Shown: positions 22,085 through 33,911 of the stretch, piece by piece
Numbering within the stretch: position 1 is the first letter of the stretch
How the letters are laid out: every line of letters begins with the position of its first letter
From: Gnetum montanum
Lineage: Eukaryota > Streptophyta > Gnetopsida > Gnetales > Gnetaceae
Assembly: GCA_015680685.1 (NCBI GenBank)
Contig: MNCI01001960.1
Span: 268,534 to 332,533, forward strand
Length of the DNA stretch: 64,000 nucleotides
Direction of reading: 5' to 3'
Translations under genes and position numbers: made by a program
Notes under the pieces: generated by a model
What the model was told of the DNA's origin: nothing
Databases searched by the model: none
The model's input: only the letters and a program-made list of their open reading frames with translations

Positions 22085-23403
22085 TAACCAATACCTAGCA
22101 TTAACACCATCTATGCCCCCGCGTCCAACATGAGAATGCTTAGCGGACAGGCTTACACGCGAGCGCTTAGAAAAGAAGCATCAACGGGTAGCCTTAGGAC
22201 CTCCTAAACCTACTCGATTAAACCCATGATACAACCTAATGATAAACCAAATACAGGCCATGAGGGGAAATCATCCAGAAAACATGATACGCCCAAATCA
22301 ACAATTCGAAAAGAAAATAATAGACCAACGATGCACGAAATAAAACTGTTGGGCCCAATGGACCAAGTTATTGTTGATAAACACATGCCCAATAGTAGAG
22401 ACCTAGCAACAACCCTAACACAGGTTACACAAGCGCTCAAACAAAAGAATACTTCGCTAAGCTTATATAACCTAGTTTTAACATCTCGAACACATCGTGA
22501 AGCTTTGGTGCACATGCTAACGTCTATGACAGTAAGCGAGGACTTGCCTCCAAATGAGCCTTCGATTCATGTGGTAATATACTCGTTCCAAGGATCAACT
22601 TCCAAACCACTAAGTTTCCATAACGATAACATCAAGGTGGATAAGAAAACAGGGGAGATAACAACGGCCCCTATGTTTATAACAATAAGAGTAAACCAAT
22701 TCCAGATACATAGGGTCCACGTAGGTGATGGAGCTGCCACAAACATAGTACCATATCCCATCATTGAACAACTCAGGCTCACAGAGTTAATCAGACCAAC
22801 TACCACCACATGCTTGAAATCATTCAGTGGTCACGTGTGATAGTTAAAGGCACTGTGACTTTAGACTTCATAGCAGGGGATCAATTCCCCACATCCATCG
22901 ACTTCGTAGTAATCGATGAGATGCCAAGATTCAACCTAATATTAGGAAGGCCCTAGTTAGCCCAACTGAAAGCAGTCTCATCCCCGATACACCAAGAGAT
23001 TCATTTGTCTTATGAAGGTGGTGAAATCATCATACACGGGGAGGCTACAACACCCATAATTTCATCGTACATAGACACAAACCAAGTCTCAGAGGTTAAG
23101 CTCGAAGAGCCTAGGTAACACGATATAAATGGATAACAGCCACTAGGCGATAATCCTTTAAACACAGAAGAAAACCCACCCAAAATAGAACTATCTGGAC
23201 CAGACATTGTACATACACCTCCTCACTTAGAAACAAAAACTAACATAGAACTCATACCAAATGTTGAAACATTTAAAAACACCGATGCGGGGACTATTCC
23301 ATCAGACATCCCTTGGGCTAAGTTACCATTCAACGTGATCTGCGAAGGGGACGCTGAATATAGAATCATACCCGCTACCTCTACTCCCAACGTAAAAATG
23401 TGA
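22085..23403 (+). pseudogene. Element C gag end and aspartic protease
   Basis: Begins abruptly at the junction with element F: gag core and 5' LTR are missing. The frame from 22,226 carries 'VTQALKQKNTSLSLYNLV' and 'THREALVHMLTSM'. The protease active-site region is 'VHVGDGAATNIVPYPIIEQL' (22,710-22,770), with Gly where copies A and D have Asp in the pair before Gly-Ala. A one-base shift near 22,838 leads into 'VKGTVTLDFIAGDQFPTS', 'RFNLILGRP' and 'SSPIHQEIHLSY'. It ends at TGA 23,401 after 'PNVKM', the counterpart of the HPYA-LNVKAI end in element A. A possible sense-strand splice donor AAC|GTAAAA lies at about 23,388-23,396. Confidence 0.85.
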
Positions 23404-24013
23404 AAAATCAAAAAATTACTAAACCAATAAATAATAAATAAATAAATAAACAACTGTCTGAAATGACGTTAAACTATGACTGGTCCGAAATGACGTTAAA
23501 CTACAAGTAGTCCGAGACGACATTAAACTAGCATGTCCGCAATGACATAAAACTAACCATGATAAAAAATGGTCGATAAATCGAGAAATCCACCTGTGTC
23601 ATTTGAAACGTTCCTTGCTTACGCTGGGGCCCGAAACGGCCTTACACTATGCAAGTGGCCTGAAACGACCTTAAACTAGTGTGGATCTGGCCCGAAACAG
23701 CCTTAAACTAGTGCGAATCTAGCCCAAAATGGCCCTAAACTAGATCATCCACTTATACTTTGTTTTCCTCTTTCATTTGTCATTATACTCCGACTTATAA
23801 TTACATCCACGCATTACATTTAAACCACAAAAATAAACCAAAACATTTTACATTGTCGTGTCGTGTTTACAATTAAGCTAAAAATCAACAAAAAAGAAAT
23901 TTTATATATGAAATGATGTACAAGTATAAGAGTTAACTAGTTTCATTCATCTCAATTTACAATTCTCATATAAATCTGAGTAAAAAAAATGAAAAAACTA
24001 AACAAAAAAAAAA
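23404..24013 (+). repeat. GACGTTAAACTA / GGCC tandem repeats and AT-rich tail (element C)
   Basis: Units at 23,455-23,745: first 'TCCGAAATGACGTTAAACTA' types, then 'GGCCCGAAACGGCCTTAAACT' types, 25-45 bp apart. From 23,750 to 24,013 the DNA is AT-rich and holds the 3' flank of antisense copy C. No gene seen. Confidence 0.8.
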
Positions 24014-27000
24014 CTAAACATCTGGGATGGGAGGGACGTCCTCTTTAGACCCGCTGGCATCATGGGCCCCCGCTTCACTAGGACCAGCTTCGTAGACATC
24101 ATTACTATCTTGATCCTGAAAATGCAAAAAAGAGATAATCAACGTAAGAACAAGAGAAAGATGAAATTCCAAACAATGGGCAACGAACAAAGGTCATAAT
24201 AACAAAATGCTTACCGCAGGGGATCCCCCTAAGCCGAATTCCAGCCAGTGAAGGATTTCCTCTTCTAAGACACTGGTCCAGTCAGTCCCATCAAGGCCTA
24301 GGTCGACATTTGCCAAGGCCTTCCCCTTATCAACAGCTGACCAGGTAGGATGCTTAAGAGGGAATTCAACCATGGATACCTCCCCAAAAGCGATCGTGAT
24401 TACCCTTGTAGGTGATTCCATCTCGACGGTTGTGTTTTGAGAAAAGTTATCAAAAGTAGAGCGCAAACCCAGACCCTCCACAAACATTTCCAGTTGGCGC
24501 TTTTCAATGGACACTTCTTTCAACGATTTCTTATAATGATGTTTGTGGTTCTTTTCATCCTGACCCCATTTGCGTACCTTGGAAGCGAAAGCTTTCCAAT
24601 CTTGACACTTGAGGTTTAGTAGGTCTATCTAAGCCTTACGCTCTGCTAGTCTCCGTGTTAGTGACACGTGACCATTGAGCAAATTCCAATAACTGGTATA
24701 CGTAACCTCGGAGGTCCGCCAAGAGCAATCACAACTTAGTTTAGCAGAGGAGAACTCATATCAAGCCTTGAGATCATCACGCTCAACTGACAACTTGGAA
24801 ACTTCTTTCTCCTTTGTTTGAATCTACAACCACAATTGTTCGATGGAACGCCTACAGGTCCATAGCGATTTGGCATTGTGAACAAGACCCTTCGCCACTT
24901 CCTCATAAACTAGCCTGGGCACCTGCTCGACTTCTAGGGATAATGTAGGCAAACTCTCTATGTTAACTTTCTCAGAAGGATCCCACCTCAGTTTGGCACC
25001 TATGTACACAAAAAGAGCAAATGCTAAAGCGACAAAAAAGGGTGTAAAACTCTAAAGCTGCAAACCTCTCGAAATATATATACCTATTTTAGGGTGGACC
25101 TCCTGGATTCGTTCAACAACTTCCTCAGCGATACTAGCCATAAAATCCATTTTACTTGGCATCTCTATCAAAGTAAATGGCCCACGAGTGCGAGATAGAC
25201 TAACCTCCACGGTCCTTTCAGGGGGAACCATTTTCATGGGCACATCCAACCGCATCGTCCTGGTTTCACTACCTTCGTTTGGCAGCAATAAAAAAAATAA
25301 AAGAAAAATACCATAAAACAACAACTCAAAAAGTAACATAATAGAATAGAAAAATAAAAGAAAATATACCATGTTCCCTGTCCCCTTCTGGGTTTGGAGG
25401 ATCGCCAAGGTCCAACTTTCCCTTGAGGAAGCTACTGAACATTTCATCGACACACCTTTGGTCATCCATCGGCTCAGTCTCCGTGGTGTCTTCTCGTAGC
25501 TCCTCCATGTTTTCCATCTGATCCTTGTCGGCCTCTTCCTCATCAGTTAATAACTCCATTCTGGTTTCCTCCTCTTCAATGATCATCTCTAATTCCTGCC
25601 TCCTCACTTCTCGAATCAAGTCTGAAGGCATCAATAACATGTAAGTAGTTGAAAATCATGAGTAAGATGAAAATGATAAAGCAATAAGGGTACTAAGTTT
25701 ACTTACCTCAGGTAGGTATCTTGAATTGTATGCTCTTAACCTATGGCTCGTCCACATTTGAGGCCTCCTCAGTTGAATGTTCATGTTTTGTCAACTTTGA
25801 CTTGGCCTTGTCAATGGTTTTTTTGATGACCCATTCTGCCCTTTTCGCAGTATAAGGCACATCGTCTAGTTCCAACCCCACACTGTCATGTGTGTGGATT
25901 GAGGTACCAGATGATCCCCCTATTGTGATTGAGATGGATTCATCAATTCCCTCGGGTGCATCTTGGGACTTGGCTGTTTCAAATAAATGGTAAATCCATG
26001 GGTGGGATAATTGACCCCGATCCTGTAGAACATACTTGTTGTCTGCACGAACCACCAGAAACTCGGCTAAGCAGTGAAGATAACCGGCAAAGAAGGTGAA
26101 AGTAAAGTTAGACTGTGCCTCGACATTCGAGTGCAATCACACTATCTCTTTGTGCAGGCCCGACAACAAAAATTGGGCCTAGTTATAACGCATGCTGGTT
26201 TCCAGGACGGTGCGCATAATATGGACAGCTTCGACCCCAAGACTCCGCACCTAGGAAAGGAATTTAGGGAATACCCACACCCTAAATAGGGGATATAATT
26301 CATTCACATCCTCAACCTTTGCCTTCCCCTGCATAGGGAATCCCTTGGCACCCTTAGCAACACCTAACCAGTCCTCTAATTCATGAACCGTATGGAGCTC
26401 TTTATGAGTCCTGTCTAAAACTACATTTATACTATCCATCGGTACACCAAACAAGTTCGAAAAGAATTCAAGCGACAGATGGAAAACTATCTTAACACCC
26501 TTAATCCGAGTGTTATAGTAAAATACAGACTCATTGAAGGAATCTACGATCCCAATCATTTCTGCTATTGACACATTAGGGCTCGGGGTCGTAAAGAGCT
26601 CCATAAGGCCAGCATTGTCTAAACAATGAATAATGGATGATGGGGCACGAGTGCACAACCATTCTTGAGCCTTATTGACCTCCCCGAACTTTATTGATAG
26701 GGTAGTCTCAGTTCGTCCAGTTGCAACAGGGTCTCCGCTAGGAGGAACATCAACTGTAGGTATAATTCGAAATCATCATATCAGTATAACCCCCCTGACA
26801 GTTGAACAAACACGTTAACACATCTAGAAAATATTTTCATTTACCTTCAGTTATGTACTTAGAGGTGCTACCCAAGTTAGAGTCGCGAGGAAAAATTGGT
26901 CCCTTAGGCGACCAATCTCCATGCAACCATCCACGAGCTGTGCATTGAGCGAATGCTCTAGAGAATCTTTTGTGAAAATGTACAATATCACCCTTGGTTT

Positions 27001-28374
27001 AAGCTAATACAGCTCCACGAAGGGTGGGACCCGCCATAAAGGCCTCTAGAGTGCTACGAGCTAGAGAAAACCCATCATCCTCAACGCATGTTCCGTCCGA
27101 GTTAACTTGGGGCCTGTGAAAGAACGTTTGTCAAAATAGAAGCAAAGGCCAAACGACATAAAAAATAGAAAAAACAAGCTTAAATGATCCTACCTATCCA
27201 CCTAGTACACGGTACTAGGAGGGTTCTGGAACAACATGTGCACGCGCGTAGCTAAAAACAGAGTGTTGTTTAGATAATTGCACCCTCGCAGCAATTAGGC
27301 CCACATGCACGTTAACGAGCGAGTGGATTTTGGCCCACTAGAGGGGCCACCCTCGATCACAAGTGGTCCCTCATCAATGTCTTCCATGAAGACTGTGACA
27401 TCCTCCATGGCTCCCGGCAACATTGCCTCAAGCACGCTCCATGCCACCAATTCACTTGGGTTCGACTAGATAACCACTTTGAACCTATCCAGCATGAAGG
27501 CCAAGAATTCACATGCACCTTCTCTAAACCAGACCCCATTGTTGTTAATAGTTAAATCTGGGGTAGGTTCATCAGCCTCAATGGGGCCAAACCATGTAAG
27601 TACCCCAACTAGGTTTAGTGTCCCTACAAGCAACCAAAATTCCACCGTAGATCAGCCATACATGAAAAGCAGACGAAAAACAAAACTTTATATTATAGGC
27701 CAACACTTAGAAAAATTACTATTTATGCTCGACGTATACGCTGCCTAACCTGGCATATACACTATCAAAATTGTTTACGCTCTACCTAACACGGCATATA
27801 CGCCGTTGAACAAATTATTTATCCTCAGCATATACGTCATAAAAAAAAACCCTTGGCGTATACGCCGTAATAGCATCCAGCGTATATGCTACATAAATAG
27901 TATACACTGTGTAAATAGTATACGCTATGTAAATACTCTATGCTGAACACTGTGTAAACAGTCTATGCTAGACACTGTGAGCAAACAATCAGCGTATACG
28001 CTGATAAAATCATCTACGCTTCATGTCGGAAATTTCTTTACACTGTGCATTGATAAAACAGATTACGCTACAAACAACTTAGGCTATGTACAGTATACGC
28101 TCAGCATATAGAAATCTTCTACGCTATTTGTCTATGCTAACTGTCTACGCTGGGCGTATACACTGAAACCCTCTACGCTGACTGTTTATGCTAAGAAACT
28201 GGTATAGATGAAAATAACTAACAGAGACAAGATCAGAGCCTACCTGTGTGAAGATCTAGGCCACGATGGAACCCTTGGCCTAGGCAGACACTACAGCATG
28301 GTCTCACTCTCCTCCATGAAGGTTAGTTCAGGTCCCTTCCTCCCCTGGCCTCCCACTTCCTTTCCTTTGCCCAT
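24014..28374 (-). pseudogene. Antisense gene copy C
   Basis: Minus strand. Exon 1 is 28,244-28,374 (131 nt, same end phase 2 as the 119-nt exons elsewhere): 'MGKGKEVGGQGRKGPELTF', donor ACAG|GTAGGC. After a 0.6 kb intron, exon 2 (~27,190-27,640) follows TTGCTTGTAG with 'LNLVGVLTWF', 'GVWFREGACEFLAFML', 'FKVVI' and 'NNTLFLATRVHMLF' then 'NPPSTVY'. This is the FCP1/NIF-like order with motif I Asp replaced by Asn and the motif III Asp pair lost. Later exons include the central domain at 25,700-26,760 ('LFGVP', 'ELYPLFRVWVFPKFLS'), coiled-coil parts (24,520-25,000) and the acidic tail ending 'DVPPIPDV' at the TAG 24,014. The gene has a few stops only, and exon 1 and the tail are nearly open. It lies in the sense intron of element C, between PR (ends 23,403) and RT (from 29,095). 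Confidence 0.8.
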
Positions 28375-28640
28375 CTCAACATCCTCTATGCTGGGATTGA
28401 TAGATTTATGCTTTGATCTTTATGCCTATGCTAAACCTCTATGTCGGAGTCTGAGTCTCTACGCTAATGCTAGAACCTCTACACTCTGCATTTACGCTAA
28501 GGTTTAGTTGTTTATGTCTATGCTCTAGGTTTGAGATTTTACGCTTATGCTCATGCCAGGGTTTAGTAGTTTACGCTTACGCTGGGTCGTCTATGCTCAA
28601 GATTTACACTCGATACTTACGCTCGTGGAAAATTCAATAA
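27730..28640 (-). repeat. Dense GCGTATACGC/TACGCT word cluster in the leader and intron 1 of copy C
   Basis: Dozens of variants of TATACGCT, GCGTATACGC and ATTTACGCT spaced 15-40 bp apart, irregular rather than strictly tandem. The same words pack the U3 of the 3' LTR of element C (32,890-33,560) and, in variant form, all other LTRs here. GCGTATACGC is a perfect palindrome. Confidence 0.75.
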
Positions 28641-28662
28641 TGTGACAAATGACCTCCCCCCC

Positions 28663-28673
28663 CTTTATATAGT
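28663..28673 (-). promoter_or_regulatory. TATA box of antisense gene copy C
   Basis: ACTATATAAAG on the minus strand, about 290 bp before the exon 1 ATG at 28,374. It is the best match to the plant TATA consensus among the four copies. Confidence 0.65.
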
Positions 28674-28772
28674 GCTCTGCCACTGCCAACGCTGCCGCGT
28701 TCCAATTTGCCTCTTTTTTGCCTTTTTCCACTCATTTTAATCAAAATTTGCTCAAAAAATAAAAATAAAAAT

Positions 28773-28800
28773 AATATATATATATATATATATATATATT
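28773..28800. repeat. (TA)n microsatellite
   Basis: About 13 TA units, in an A-rich stretch between the antisense promoter and the pre-RT repeats of element C. Confidence 0.95.
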
Positions 28801-28889
28801 TAAAATAAAACAGAAATTACTACATCCTGGTTCACCTATAAACCCAACTTCACGTGTTCACACCGAACATTTCAGCGCAAACTCTCCTG

Positions 28890-28995
28890 TGTACATTATT
28901 GGCCCGGTATGGCCTTAAACTGCCATGTTGGCCCAGTAAGGCCTTAAACTGCCACCTACGGCCCAGTAAGGCCTTAAACTGCCATGCGTCCTGAT
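28890..28995 (+). repeat. Pre-RT GGCC...GGCCTTAAACTGCC repeats (element C)
   Basis: Three close units of 'GGCCCAGTAAGGCCTTAAACTGCCA' type (about 33 bp each), just upstream of the RT acceptor. They correspond to the degraded block at 14,700-15,020 of element B. Confidence 0.8.
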
Positions 28996-29076
28996 GTGAC
29001 AATGAACCACCATTTTGCACGTGCACACAATTTAACTTGCCTGAGAACATGGAAAAATACTCATCACCTCATTTTT

Positions 29077-29094
29077 CTCTCTGCTTATTGGCAG
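29077..29094 (+). other. Sense splice acceptor before RT (element C)
   Basis: TTTTTCTCTCTGCTTATTGGCAG: pyrimidine tract and AG ending at 29,094, followed by the RT linker frame. AG sites occupy the same place in element A (minus strand, 823-824) and B (15,163-15,164). Consistent with the PR-RT intron described for Ogre elements; splicing itself is inferred. Confidence 0.55.
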
Positions 29095-32000
29095 GAGCAA
29101 GTCTGATGGATTGTCAGCATTTAGCTGGACCGTTAATCATTGATGGACCATATGGAAAAATTACAAGGGACATCGACATAAATCTCATCCACTTATGTTC
29201 ATCAATGGACGATGCAGTCATAGCCTCAACACAGCAAACACTAGACAACTACAAAGGTATGATGAAGCCCCTCGACATAGAAGCTGAAAACATTATTGAA
29301 GACCCATTGACCGAAACCCCCATCACCATGCCCGATGGAGAATTCAAAATGTTAAAACTAAGTACATTATTACAACCTCAACTGGCCAAAGACCTAGAGA
29401 ATGTGCTTAGGGACAACATAAAGGCATTTTCTTGGTCATACATAGACATGCCTAGGTTGGACCCTAGAATCGTCGAGCATAACATTATCCTTGATCCAAA
29501 ATTGAGGACAATAAAGAAAAAAGCACGAAAGGTTAAACCTGAGGTGGCATTGGCAGTTCACAATGAGATCACCAAACTTTATCAGGCTTGTTTCATTCGA
29601 GCTGTCAATTACGCCGAATGGGTATCCAACATGGTCATTATCTCAAAGAAGAACAGAAGAATTCGCTTATGCATTGACTTCCGGGATCTCAACTTTGCAA
29701 CCATAAAAGATGATTTTCTCCTACCCAGCATCGATCAACTTGTCAACTCAACCGCTGGGCATGCCCTATTATCTTTTATGGATGGATTCTTGGAATACAA
29801 CTAGATACGTATCAACCCAGAGCATCAGCTCCGAACTACCTTTATGACACCATGGGGAACCTTTTGTTATACGATGATGCCCTTCAATCTCAAAAATGCT
29901 GGGGCCACGTATTAAAGTACGATGACATTCATCTTTAGCGATTACATGTTATACTCACTCAACGACTACGTGGACGACATTGTGGTTAAATCAAAGACAT
30001 CGGAACAACACATACAAGATCTTGACCTCGTATTAAAATGTTGTTTAAAATATGAACTAAGACTTAACCCAAAGAAATGCATCTTCGGCATCAAAACAGG
30101 TAAAATGCTTGGATTCATAGCCTCAAAAGTAGGGATACGAGTAGACCCCGATAAGGTTAAGGCCATAACAAACCTAAAACCACCTGGCAACCTTACTGAA
30201 CTTCGAGGTCTACAAGGTAGACTACAGTTCATCAAAAGGATCATAGAAAAACTAACAGATAAATTAAAACCTATGAATCACTTATTGCACAAGAATGTCC
30301 ATTTTGAATGGAATCCACAGTGCCAGGAAGCATTTGATAATATTAAAATGGCACTTACCCGGCTGCCCATGGTTTATCCACCTCAAAATGATAAACCATT
30401 TTACATCTACCTCGCAACTTCAGATTCATCAATCGCATGCATGCTTTGCCAGAAACAAGATAATGGAATTGAAGTCCTTGTCTACTACTTGAGCCATGCA
30501 TTAGTAGGCCATGAGAAGAAATACAACGATGTAGAGAGGTCATGTTTAGCCTTAGTCTTTTCTCTAAAGAAATGGTGACATTACCTCTTCCACAATCAAG
30601 TTAACATAATCTACAAGGATAATGTGCTCAGAGCCATCACAGGAAACATTTATGAGACAAGTCGAATAGCACGTTGGAAAGTCATGATAGCTGAGTTTGA
30701 CCTACATTACATAGCGCAATCATCAGTTAAGGGTAAGCCATAGCAAATCGAATGGCTATATCACCAGCACATGATCAAGCGACAATAGAGCCAGAATTCC
30801 CAGATGAGAATATAAGTGCAATAGACATAGTGCCCGATGACTATGATGTCATTCTAAAATTTGATGGAGCATCCACCTCTCGAGGGGGAAGTGCTTCCAC
30901 TGTCATCACCTATCCCTCTGAGGAGATCAGACCCTTTGCTTATCATTTTAACTTTCACTCTACCAACAATATAGTAGAGCAAGAAGGTCTCCTTAGAGGT
31001 CTCACAGCAACATTGGCTTCAAACATCACACGACTGGTGGTCAGAGGAGATTCACAATTGGTTTTGAACCAAGTTACAGATATTTATACATGCAAAGCAC
31101 AACATTTACAACCATACTGTGACTTGGCAAAACACTTAATGAAGTGATTTGAAAACATTGATGTGCAACACATCTCTAGAAATGATAATACCATCACAGA
31201 CGTACTGGCCACCTTAGCATTAAATATCTCACCTGACATGTTCCATACATTGCCAAGCTCCATAACCAATTGTGCCGAACCAATAACCGATACCCTTGAT
31301 ACGTTGCCAATAGCGTCTGTTAGTACAACACATGTGATAGAATGGTATGATGACATAAAAGAGTATCTTCTACACGGTGAAACACCGCAACACTTGAAGA
31401 ATGCACAAAAAGATGCAGTAAAAAAACATTCTAGGCAATACGTACTGGTAGGGGACACGTTGTGTCGTTGATCCTACGAGGGCATATTGCTAACATGCGT
31501 TGGTAATACTGATGCCCAAACCATCGTTGAACAAGTACACGACGGACTATGCGGAGGACACATAGCACTAAAAGCAATGGCAACAAAGATTAGACGCTTA
31601 GGCTATTACTAGCCACACATGGAGTATGATTGTCTCTCCAAGGCTAAAACATGCAATACCTGTCAAAGACACGGTAATCTAATTCATGTCCCACAAAATG
31701 AGTTGCATACAACGCAAATCACATGGCCCTTTCAAAAGTGGGTGTTGGACCTTATTGGACCAATAACACCCTCATCTTATGTAGGACATAGTTTCATCAT
31801 AACCGCAATAGAATACTTCACGAAGTGGGTGGGTAGAAGCTATTCCCCTTCGAAAAACCACATCTAAACATGTATGTAACTTCATTCTTGAAAATATTGT
31901 AACCCTTTTTGGCGTTCCCATGACGATCATCACTGACAATGGGCCATAATTCAACAGTGCCGAAACCAAGACTTTCTGCGAAAGTCTAGGGATAAAAAAC

Positions 32001-32115
32001 TTGTTTTCATTCTCTTACTACCCTCAAAGCAATGGGCAAGCAGAGGCAACAAACAAAACCATCATCAAAATACTTAAAAAGATGCTTACCCAAAGCAAGA
32101 GAAGATGGCATGCTC
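29095..32115 (+). pseudogene. Element C pol: RT, two RNases H, integrase
   Basis: Best-preserved pol in the window. RT: 'NYAEWVSNMVIISKKN', 'CIDFRDLNFATIKDDFLLPS', 'TPWGTFCYTMMPFNLKNAGA', catalytic 'DYVDDIVVKSK' at about 29,964-29,996, and 'ELRGLQGRLQFIKR'. First RNase H at 30,380-30,580 ('DKPFYIYLATSDSSIACMLC', 'YYLSHALVGHEKKYNDVE'). Second RNase H at 30,845-31,145 ('VILKFDGASTSRGGSAST', 'NNIVEQEGLLRGL', 'VVRGDSQLVLNQVTDIYTCK'). Integrase: H2C2 zinc box 'HDGLCGGH...CNTCQRHGN' (31,538-31,675), catalytic 'VLDLIGPITP', 'IITDNGP', and 'QSNGQAEATNK', so the D, D, E residues are visible. Stops at 29,802, 30,576, 31,145, 31,469 and 31,610, a frameshift near 31,840, and the integrase C-terminus is lost after ~32,115. 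Confidence 0.93.
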
Positions 32116-32747
32116 AAAGAGAAGATGTATGCTCAAAGTTTTCAGCACTGTAACACCTTTAAGCAGTTGCAACACACAACGTAGAACTTGAGCGTGAGTA
32201 CAAGATCAAAACAAAGCTTCTTCCTCGCCCAAGAAAAAAGGACAAGATGACAATTGTCTTGAAAGAAAATGCTCCTATCTAAAACAATCAAGTGACATCT
32301 CGTTGCATGGCTTTGGCTCTCCGCCAACAAACTTTCCCCTAAAACACTAAACACTGGCCCTGTTCCTCCAAAGAATGCAACACATCATCACATGGCTTTG
32401 GTCTTGCCAACAAGTCCTCTTGGACAGTAACCAAGAGTCTTGTTCAGCCAAAGAAAGCACATCTCATGTATTGATTCCAAGTCTGCCAAATAATGGCTAT
32501 TGACAAGGATCAACAAAACACACACCAGAGCATCCCCTTTACCAAGCACAATCCCTTGGTCAATTACCAATCCCCACAATCTCCATTTTCCTACCAGCTA
32601 CAGATTTAACTTTCCCAATCCTATGTACCATGGAACACGGTGTGATGATGTCTATTCAAGTGGCAAAGGACAATGACTTTATCGAGTTACTTATGGTGTT
32701 TTGCACTTCTTTGTCTATGCTTATCAGGTCGATTCCTCCAGGCATCA
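32116..32747 (+). other. Element C 3' internal region
   Basis: About 630 bp between the broken integrase and the polypurine tract. No coding sense and no clear tandem repeats, unlike the corresponding regions of E and F; an internal deletion is likely. Confidence 0.6.
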
Positions 32748-32762
32748 ACAAAGAGGGGCTAA
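32748..32762 (+). other. Polypurine tract of element C
   Basis: CAACAAAGAGGGGCTAA immediately before TGAAACATCAC. It matches the tracts of E and F. Confidence 0.85.
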
Positions 32763-33911
32763 TGAAACATCACAAAATTTTGAGCTTAGTACTTTTCCAA
32801 TAAGAAGCAGGTCTCTGGGACTCACAGATAACCACGGCTACATCTGGTACCAAACATGGCAACTTCATAGATCAAATTCTTAATTTTCACTAAGTATGCA
32901 TTCTCAACATATACGCCCAGCGTATACGCCCAAGTCTACATTCTTAGTGTATACGCCCAGTGTATATGCTCAAAGTTCACAGTCATAGTGTATACACCTA
33001 GCATATACACTCAAGTTCACAGCGTATGCGCCCAACGTATATGCCCGATGTTCACAGCGTATGCGCCCAGCGTATATGCCTGATGTTCACATCGTACACG
33101 ACCAGCATACATACCTCACAAGTATGTTTAGCTTGTACGACTAATGCATATGCCTAGCATGCAATCCCCAAAGACGGCATGGAAACAGCACTGTAGAACA
33201 AGACTTGGTACAAGGCAGCAACCATCAACGTATATTCCCTGGCATATATGCCCAGCAACCTTCAGCGTATACGATCAACATCCTTCAGCGTATATGCTCT
33301 AGCATATACGATCAGCATCCTTCATCGTATACATTCCAGCATATACGCTCAGCATCCACAGCGTATACGCTAAGCGTATATGCCCATGCACATCCAGCAT
33401 ATACACTCAGCACCCCAAGCATATATGCCCATGCATATCCAGCGTATACGCTTAGCACACCAAGCGTATACGTCCAACACATCTAGCGTATACGTCTAGA
33501 GTCTACACCCATCAGATACAGCATATACGCTCAACGTATATGGCCAACAGATGTAACATATTGTACACTTGTAAATTTTTATGCTTTTGCACTCGGTCAA
33601 CGTGCCACTTGTCACCCAACCCGAGTCTAACGTCCAAACCTGTATAAAAGCCCTAGTTTTTGATGAGATCTAGGTCGGTTGGCAAATTTTGGAACAAACC
33701 AGAGAGAAGAGACGCTGAGAACCAGAGCAGAGAACCTTGTACGCTAGACAACCCTGTACACTGAGCATACAGCCTCTACACTGTGCCTATAGTGTGAACT
33801 AGCCCACAATCATCCCTGCATCCATTGGGGCTTTTTGTCTGCCTTGTGTCAAAGCCACAATTGCGTTAGACCGGTGCATTGTAACTCTCATTTTGAAATG
33901 CCATTGTTACA
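32763..33911 (+). mobile_element. Element C 3' LTR
   Basis: Starts TGAAACATCAC right after the polypurine tract and ends CCATTGTTACA, the plus-orientation form of the family ends (TGAAACACCG ... CGTTACA). U3 at 32,890-33,560 is packed with GCGTATACGC words. TATAAAAG at 33,643-33,650 is followed by 'CCCTAGTTTTTGATGAG' and 'GGTTGGCAAATTTTGG', shared with the post-TATA sequence of LTRs A and E. End position is judged from family ends (33,911; 33,934 is an alternative). It abuts intron 4 of antisense gene copy D. Confidence 0.8.
33643..33650 (+). promoter_or_regulatory. LTR promoter TATA box, element C
   Basis: TATAAAAG, in the LTR position equivalent to those of A, E and F. Confidence 0.65.

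Noticed and set aside
27479-27748. Plus-strand open frame as a gene
   Set aside because: It is antisense to exon 2 of antisense gene copy C, whose FCP1/NIF-like motifs are recognisable on the minus strand.
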